Position numbers and translations under genes: made by a program. Positions 60,198 to 64,000 of a stretch of DNA of 64,000 bases are shown here, one piece after another (position 1 is the stretch's first letter; the number at the start of each line of letters is the position of its first letter). Under the pieces are notes generated by a model that was given only the letters and a program-made list of their open reading frames with translations, ran no database searches and was not told where the DNA came from. This stretch comes from Chryseobacterium jejuense (lineage in GTDB: Bacteria; Bacteroidota; Bacteroidia; Flavobacteriales; Weeksellaceae), in contig NZ_FNEG01000006.1 of NCBI RefSeq assembly GCF_900100075.1, positions 1 to 64,000 on the forward strand. Direction: 5' to 3'.

Positions 60198-60812
60198 ATG
60201 ATTACACTTATTCAGGAAAAAGAAATACAGCAATATCTTTTATCAAAAAAATTAAATCCGAAATTATTTATCGAGATTAAAGACCACTTTATACAACAAA
60301 TATCTTCTCTCATGGAAGAGCAGAAATCAAACTTTGATGAAGCTTTCCAGAATACAAAATTAAGCTGGAAACAGGAGCTGGAAATTGTAAAAGCAGATCT
60401 GTTTTCATTCCATAAGATTACAAGGCTTGAAAAAGAAACACTTCAGAAAAGATTCAGGAATATTATGCTGTATGCTGCTGTTTTCACATTGCTTCTTTCC
60501 AAATTTATAGTAACAGGATCAGAGGTATTTATGTATGCTGAAATTGTACTGATAGGAGCCTTGATTTCACTTTTAGCCTATAATATTATTTTCAGAAAAA
60601 TGAAACTGTACCATTACGTACAGCTCAGTTTCCATCCTTTGATCATAAAGAATGCTCTTGCAGGCATTGTTCTTTTTACTTCTGTTTATCTTTTTTATGA
60701 TAATCTGGCAGTAGAGGGAAGTGGAATGCTAAAGCTTTTCTTTTTATATGCTATGGCTGTTAAACTTCAGATTTTGTATTATAGAGCACGAAAAACTAGG
60801 GTTCTGATCTAA
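60198..60812 (+). CDS. PadR-linked membrane protein, paralogue of the preceding gene
   Basis: 204 residues. The N-terminus repeats the pattern of its neighbour: QQYLLSKKLNPKLFIEIKDHFIQQISSL and FDEAFQNTKLSWKQELE, an evident tandem duplication. Four hydrophobic segments follow (IMLYAAVFTLLLSKFIV, MYAEIVLIGALISLLAYNII, IIKNALAGIVLFTSVYLF, LFFLYAMAVKLQIL). It overlaps the convergent serine hydrolase gene by 17 bp at the 3' ends. Function unknown. Confidence 0.8.
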   Translation: MITLIQEKEIQQYLLSKKLNPKLFIEIKDHFIQQISSLMEEQKSNFDEAFQNTKLSWKQELEIVKADLFSFHKITRLEKETLQKRFRNIMLYAAVFTLLLSKFIVTGSEVFMYAEIVLIGALISLLAYNIIFRKMKLYHYVQLSFHPLIIKNALAGIVLFTSVYLFYDNLAVEGSGMLKLFFLYAMAVKLQILYYRARKTRVLI

Positions 60813-61905
60813 GCTGATTAAGGGTGTTTTCAAGATGGTCTGTAATCTTCTTCACTTCAATATGCGGTTTGAAGACTAAGCCTTTTCCTTTTTCTTCATC
60901 TGCAATATTAGAAAGAATAATAACAGAAGTCTTCGTTTCAGGATAATAGATATTCAGAGAAGGAGAACCTTTTACATACCCACTGTGAAAATAAGAATTG
61001 GGCTTGCCGATGTTCAACATGATTCCGTAGGCATAGCCCATTTTTCCAAAGATCGCATGTCTTCTTTCTGCACTTTTTGCCATAAAGAGTTTAAGCGTTT
61101 CAGGTTTCAGAATTTTTCCGCCATACAACGCATTGTTCCAAGTATGAAGATCCTGAACTGTAGAAAGAACTCCACCGGCAGGAGTACCTATTTCTTTTCC
61201 ACCTAATCTTTTAGGCATATTGGGAACTTCCTCGAACTTGCCTGCATTTCCCAAATAAGCGGAGGCGAAATTGTTTCCTTTAAAAACATCTCCGGTTGAA
61301 GACTGATTCATACCTGCCTTTTTGAATAGTTCTAAAGCATTTTCGTGGTATGACTTTCCGGATACTGTTTCTACAATTTTTCCTAATGCATTAAAACCGT
61401 CGTTGGAGTAGAAGAAATCTGATCCACTTTTAAACATCAGTTTTCCACCCATCATATTCAGTCCTGAAGTGTGGTTCAGAAGCTGATGAATCGTAATGTT
61501 TTCATATTCCTTAATCTGAAACTCCTTTAAATACTTAGAAACTTTATCTGTAACATTTAATTTTCCCTGTTCCATCTGAAGCAAAACCATAACGGCTGTG
61601 AATTGCTTACTAACAGATCCAATGGCGAAAATAGTACTGCTGTCTATTTTAGTTTTTCTCTTAAAATCCGAGTATCCGTTTTCTCTTCTGTAAAGAGGAA
61701 GTGAATCTTTAAAAACCGCAATGCTTCCATTGAAATGATATTTTTTGAATGTAGAATCAATCTGCTGTTTTAAAAGCGTTTTCTGAAAAGCGGTGATAGT
61801 GGAGTCGATAATTGCTTTTTTATCAACGGGAGGTTGTGAGGTCTCTGTTTTGCACGACAATACTAAAAAACAAAAAGAAATAAGGAACATTAAATTTTTG
61901 ATCAC
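60796..61905 (-). CDS. Class C beta-lactamase-like serine hydrolase, lipoprotein
   Basis: 369 residues. Lipobox VLSC at 15-18. The active-site S-x-x-K is GSVSKQFTAV, the Y-x-N is FYSNDGFNALG, and the third motif region reads FHSGYVKGS (H-x-G replacing K-T-G, as in DD-peptidase-like esterases). This belongs to the broad beta-lactamase/transpeptidase-like family, most members of which are esterases or D-aminopeptidases and not true beta-lactamases. It is anchored in the periplasm or outer membrane. Single gene; no AmpR-like regulator is nearby. Confidence 0.9.
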   Translation of the reverse strand: MIKNLMFLISFCFLVLSCKTETSQPPVDKKAIIDSTITAFQKTLLKQQIDSTFKKYHFNGSIAVFKDSLPLYRRENGYSDFKRKTKIDSSTIFAIGSVSKQFTAVMVLLQMEQGKLNVTDKVSKYLKEFQIKEYENITIHQLLNHTSGLNMMGGKLMFKSGSDFFYSNDGFNALGKIVETVSGKSYHENALELFKKAGMNQSSTGDVFKGNNFASAYLGNAGKFEEVPNMPKRLGGKEIGTPAGGVLSTVQDLHTWNNALYGGKILKPETLKLFMAKSAERRHAIFGKMGYAYGIMLNIGKPNSYFHSGYVKGSPSLNIYYPETKTSVIILSNIADEEKGKGLVFKPHIEVKKITDHLENTLNQLRSEP

Positions 61906-62081
61906 GGGTGTTTATTTTTTGAAATTAAAATTGATACTCTTAAATATACTGAAATTTTTAAGAGCGTTGTAGGATGCAAAATACGTGCTAAGAAAGGAAA
62001 ATTGAGGTATTTAATCTATATTTAATAGTTCTTTGAAGACTATTCAATACATTTGAATAGATTATACTTAATCCCACCATC

Positions 62082-63491
62082 ATGAAAGAACATCTGAAAA
62101 ATGATGCAGTAAACATAAGCCATCTATTAGATATTATAAAAAAACAGGGTTCAGAATACCTGAATTCTCTTGCAGACAGACCTACATCCATCAATAATCC
62201 TTTTGAATCGGAACCGGTAAGTATGCCAGAATATGGTTTCGGAACTGAGGATGTCATCAAGCTATTCAACGAAAGATTTGAACCTATTATGGTAGGTTCT
62301 TCCGGCCCAAGATATCTGGGATTTGTAACCGGAGGCTCTACACCGGCATCCATTGCTGGAGATTGGCTTACGACGATCTATGATCAGAATCCCAAGTCTG
62401 GAAAAGGACAGGGAGATATTTCTGCCAATGTAGAGTTTGAGACTATTAAGCTTCTTCTGGAACTTTTAGAGCTTCCGGATAGTTTTCTGGGTGGTTTCGT
62501 AACCGGAGCAACGATGTCTAATTTTACCTGTTTGGCAGTGGCCCGTCAATGGTTAGGAAAAGAAAAAGGACGGGATATTGCAAAAGAGGGGGTGTCTGAA
62601 GTATTTAAAGTTCTGACGGCAACTCCTCATTCATCCTCTATAAAGTCACTGTCTCTTTTAGGAATGGGCAGCAATAATATTATCAGGATTAAAACGGATG
62701 GAAATGATCGTGAAGCCATTTCTATTAAAGATTTGGAAGAACATATTCTACAGCTTAATAATGAACCATTTATACTGATCTCTAGCGGCGGAACTGTAAA
62801 TACTGTTGATTTCGATGATTTTATGGAGATCAAAAAATTAAAAGAAACATATAATTTCTGGTGGCATATTGATGCTGCATTTGGTGGTTTTGCTGCTTGC
62901 TCAGAGCACTACAAACACCTTGTTGCAGGTTGGGAACATGCAGACAGTATTACCATAGACTGTCATAAATGGCTGAATGTTCCTTATGAAAGTGCCTTAT
63001 TCTTAGTAAAGGAACAATACAAAATTTTGCAGGTAGAAACCTTTCAGAACTCCAATGCTCCCTATTTGGGAGATCCTTTGGAAGACTTTAGTTATTTAAA
63101 TTTCCTTCCTGAGAATTCAAGACGGTTAAAAGCTCTTCCAGCCTGGTTTTCTTTAATGGCTTACGGAAAAGAAGGCTATAAGGATATTGTGGAAAATAAT
63201 GTTTCATTAGCTAGAAATTTTGGAAGGCTTATTGAAAATAGTAATGATTTTAAACTCTTAGCTCCCGTGCGTCTCAATACAGTATGTTTCACCCTGAAAG
63301 ATGATGCAAAACAAGACGAGGTAGGGAAATTCCTTGAAATGCTGAATAGTACAGGGAAAGTTTTCATGACACCTACTTTCTATAATCAGCATAAAGGGAT
63401 CAGGGCTGCTTTTGTTAACTGGAAAACCAATGAAACAGATGTTCAGCTAATCTTTGAGACCATGAATACCATTATTACGCAATTAAAATAA
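62082..63491 (+). CDS. PLP-dependent group II decarboxylase-like enzyme
   Basis: 469 residues, cytoplasmic. Fold type I PLP enzyme of the glutamate/aromatic amino acid decarboxylase family: GPRYLGFVTGGSTPASIAGDW, GFVTGATMSNFTCLAVAR, ATPHSSSIKSLSLLG, WWHIDAAFGGFAA (Asp contacting the pyridine N) and SITIDCHKWLNVPYE (Schiff-base Lys). C-terminal FMTPTFYNQHKGIRAAFVNW is typical. The substrate amino acid cannot be told from sequence. Single gene, with a small repeat-bearing spacer downstream. Confidence 0.9.
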   Translation: MKEHLKNDAVNISHLLDIIKKQGSEYLNSLADRPTSINNPFESEPVSMPEYGFGTEDVIKLFNERFEPIMVGSSGPRYLGFVTGGSTPASIAGDWLTTIYDQNPKSGKGQGDISANVEFETIKLLLELLELPDSFLGGFVTGATMSNFTCLAVARQWLGKEKGRDIAKEGVSEVFKVLTATPHSSSIKSLSLLGMGSNNIIRIKTDGNDREAISIKDLEEHILQLNNEPFILISSGGTVNTVDFDDFMEIKKLKETYNFWWHIDAAFGGFAACSEHYKHLVAGWEHADSITIDCHKWLNVPYESALFLVKEQYKILQVETFQNSNAPYLGDPLEDFSYLNFLPENSRRLKALPAWFSLMAYGKEGYKDIVENNVSLARNFGRLIENSNDFKLLAPVRLNTVCFTLKDDAKQDEVGKFLEMLNSTGKVFMTPTFYNQHKGIRAAFVNWKTNETDVQLIFETMNTIITQLK

Positions 63492-63499
63492 AATAAAGT

Positions 63500-63574
63500 C
63501 CACGAATGCACGAATAATCCATTTTTGTATCATATTCTATGTTTCTAAGTTTGTAGGACTTATGTTATTCGTGG
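63500..63574. repeat. Small intergenic palindromic repeat
   Basis: CCACGAAT (63500-63507), a second CGAAT just after, and ATTCGTGG (63567-63574) form an inverted pair. AAGTCC / GGACTT lies just outside and inside it. It resembles the dispersed CACGAAT-type intergenic repeats of Bacteroidota, but that is recollection and not a search result. Confidence 0.5.
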
Positions 63575-63595
63575 CTAAAAAATATAATTTGTATA

Positions 63596-64000
63596 TTATT
63601 TTGGAATCAGATCACAGAACCAGAAAACATAGTCTTCCTCCTGGTCATCCGGATTAGATTTTGGCTTGGGATACGTTTTTTTCACCGTTTCTCCAATTTC
63701 AAACTGAACCGGCCTTTTAAAAATAGGTCCATCAAAAGTAAACGTATGGAATTCCCCATTTTCTCCACAAGGATCTACATTTTCAGGGAGATCATCAAGA
63801 AATTGTTGGTCAATGATTCTTCCTGCAAAGCTTTTGTCCAGATAAGTTCCATTTACACAGGTTACAATTGTTTTAAATCCCAGCTTTAAAAACTCCTGAA
63901 TAAGGTCAGAGGTATTTTGTTTCCAAAGAGGAAATACACCTTGCATACCGATGGTATTTAATTGTTTTTCTCTGTATTGGCGGAGGTCTTCAAGAAAAAT
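63596..64000 (-). CDS. DUF71/diphthine-ammonia-ligase-like ATP-binding protein (partial)
   Basis: The C-terminal 134 residues of a minus-strand gene whose start lies beyond the window end. The frame stays open to base 64000, reading FLEDLRQYREKQLNTIG before the Met at 63946, so that Met is internal. Family motifs: GVFPLWKQNTSDLIQEF, GFKTIVTCVNGTYLDKSFAG, DPCGENGEFHTFTFDGPIF. The ENGEFHTF block is the hallmark of DUF71/Dph6-like ATP pyrophosphatases. Bacteria do not make diphthamide, so the substrate in this organism is unknown. Confidence 0.88.
   Translation of the reverse strand: MFLEDLRQYREKQLNTIGMQGVFPLWKQNTSDLIQEFLKLGFKTIVTCVNGTYLDKSFAGRIIDQQFLDDLPENVDPCGENGEFHTFTFDGPIFKRPVQFEIGETVKKTYPKPKSNPDDQEEDYVFWFCDLIPK

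Noticed and set aside
60796..61905. Antibiotic-resistance class C beta-lactamase
   Set aside because: The third motif is H-x-G and not K-T-G, and the protein is a lipoprotein. A general serine hydrolase or esterase is more likely.

Overview
The window is about 64 kb of low-GC (roughly one third G+C by eye) DNA from a member of the Bacteroidota, most likely Chryseobacterium or a close relative in the Weeksellaceae. This is inferred from three SusC/SusD pairs, type IX secretion (T9SS) sorting tails, Bacteroidota promoters (TTTG, 19-20 bp, TAnnTTTG), DUF4252, GIN-domain and DUF4407 genes, type B L31, and a Flavobacteriia-style 5S rRNA end at position 1. No prophage, insertion sequence, CRISPR array or tRNA was found.

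Layout. 1-855: 5S rRNA 3' end, terminator and a repeat-bearing spacer. 856-5680: SusC/SusD pair 1. 5807-11146 (minus): five genes that look like a chaperone/usher-type surface-fibre locus with a secreted major subunit, an Ig-like periplasmic chaperone, a 916-residue barrel protein and two more secreted subunits. 11334-29402: a phosphoester-scavenging region with SusCD pair 2 plus a phosphocholine-type phospholipase C, an Omp85 protein and a dehydrogenase, SusCD pair 3 plus a fused phosphodiesterase-like/alkaline phosphatase, and a PI-PLC-like lipoprotein. 29549-42949: mostly chromosomal housekeeping genes (aroA, MazG-like pyrophosphohydrolase, rpmE2, GlmU-like, ECF sigma operon, guaB) and small secreted proteins. 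43056-46003 (minus): a DUF4407 membrane protein coupled to a soluble Clp-like AAA+/M41 protease chimera. 46226-57796: a structured leader, a secreted TPR-like protein, a lamin-tail T9SS protein, a 2264-residue SpvB/RHS toxin with a metallopeptidase-like tip, and candidate immunity or cargo genes. 57826-64000: ruvC, a 2H phosphoesterase, a PadR operon, a serine hydrolase, a PLP decarboxylase and a partial DUF71 gene.

The main regulatory result is that the three phosphoester units (SusCD2-PLC, SusCD3-phosphatase, PI-PLC) each carry tandem TTAA-containing half-sites at 11-bp spacing, with one half-site starting 27-28 bp before a TAnnTTTG-like -7 element. This is the layout of PhoB/SphR Pho boxes and suggests one phosphate-starvation regulon for phospholipid use. 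Other candidates for new biology are the chaperone/usher-like locus, the split FtsH-like DUF4407 plus Clp-M41 pair, and the structured RNA leader before the RHS operon.

Limits: everything here was read by eye. Family names rest on recognised motifs, and no search, folding or alignment was run.
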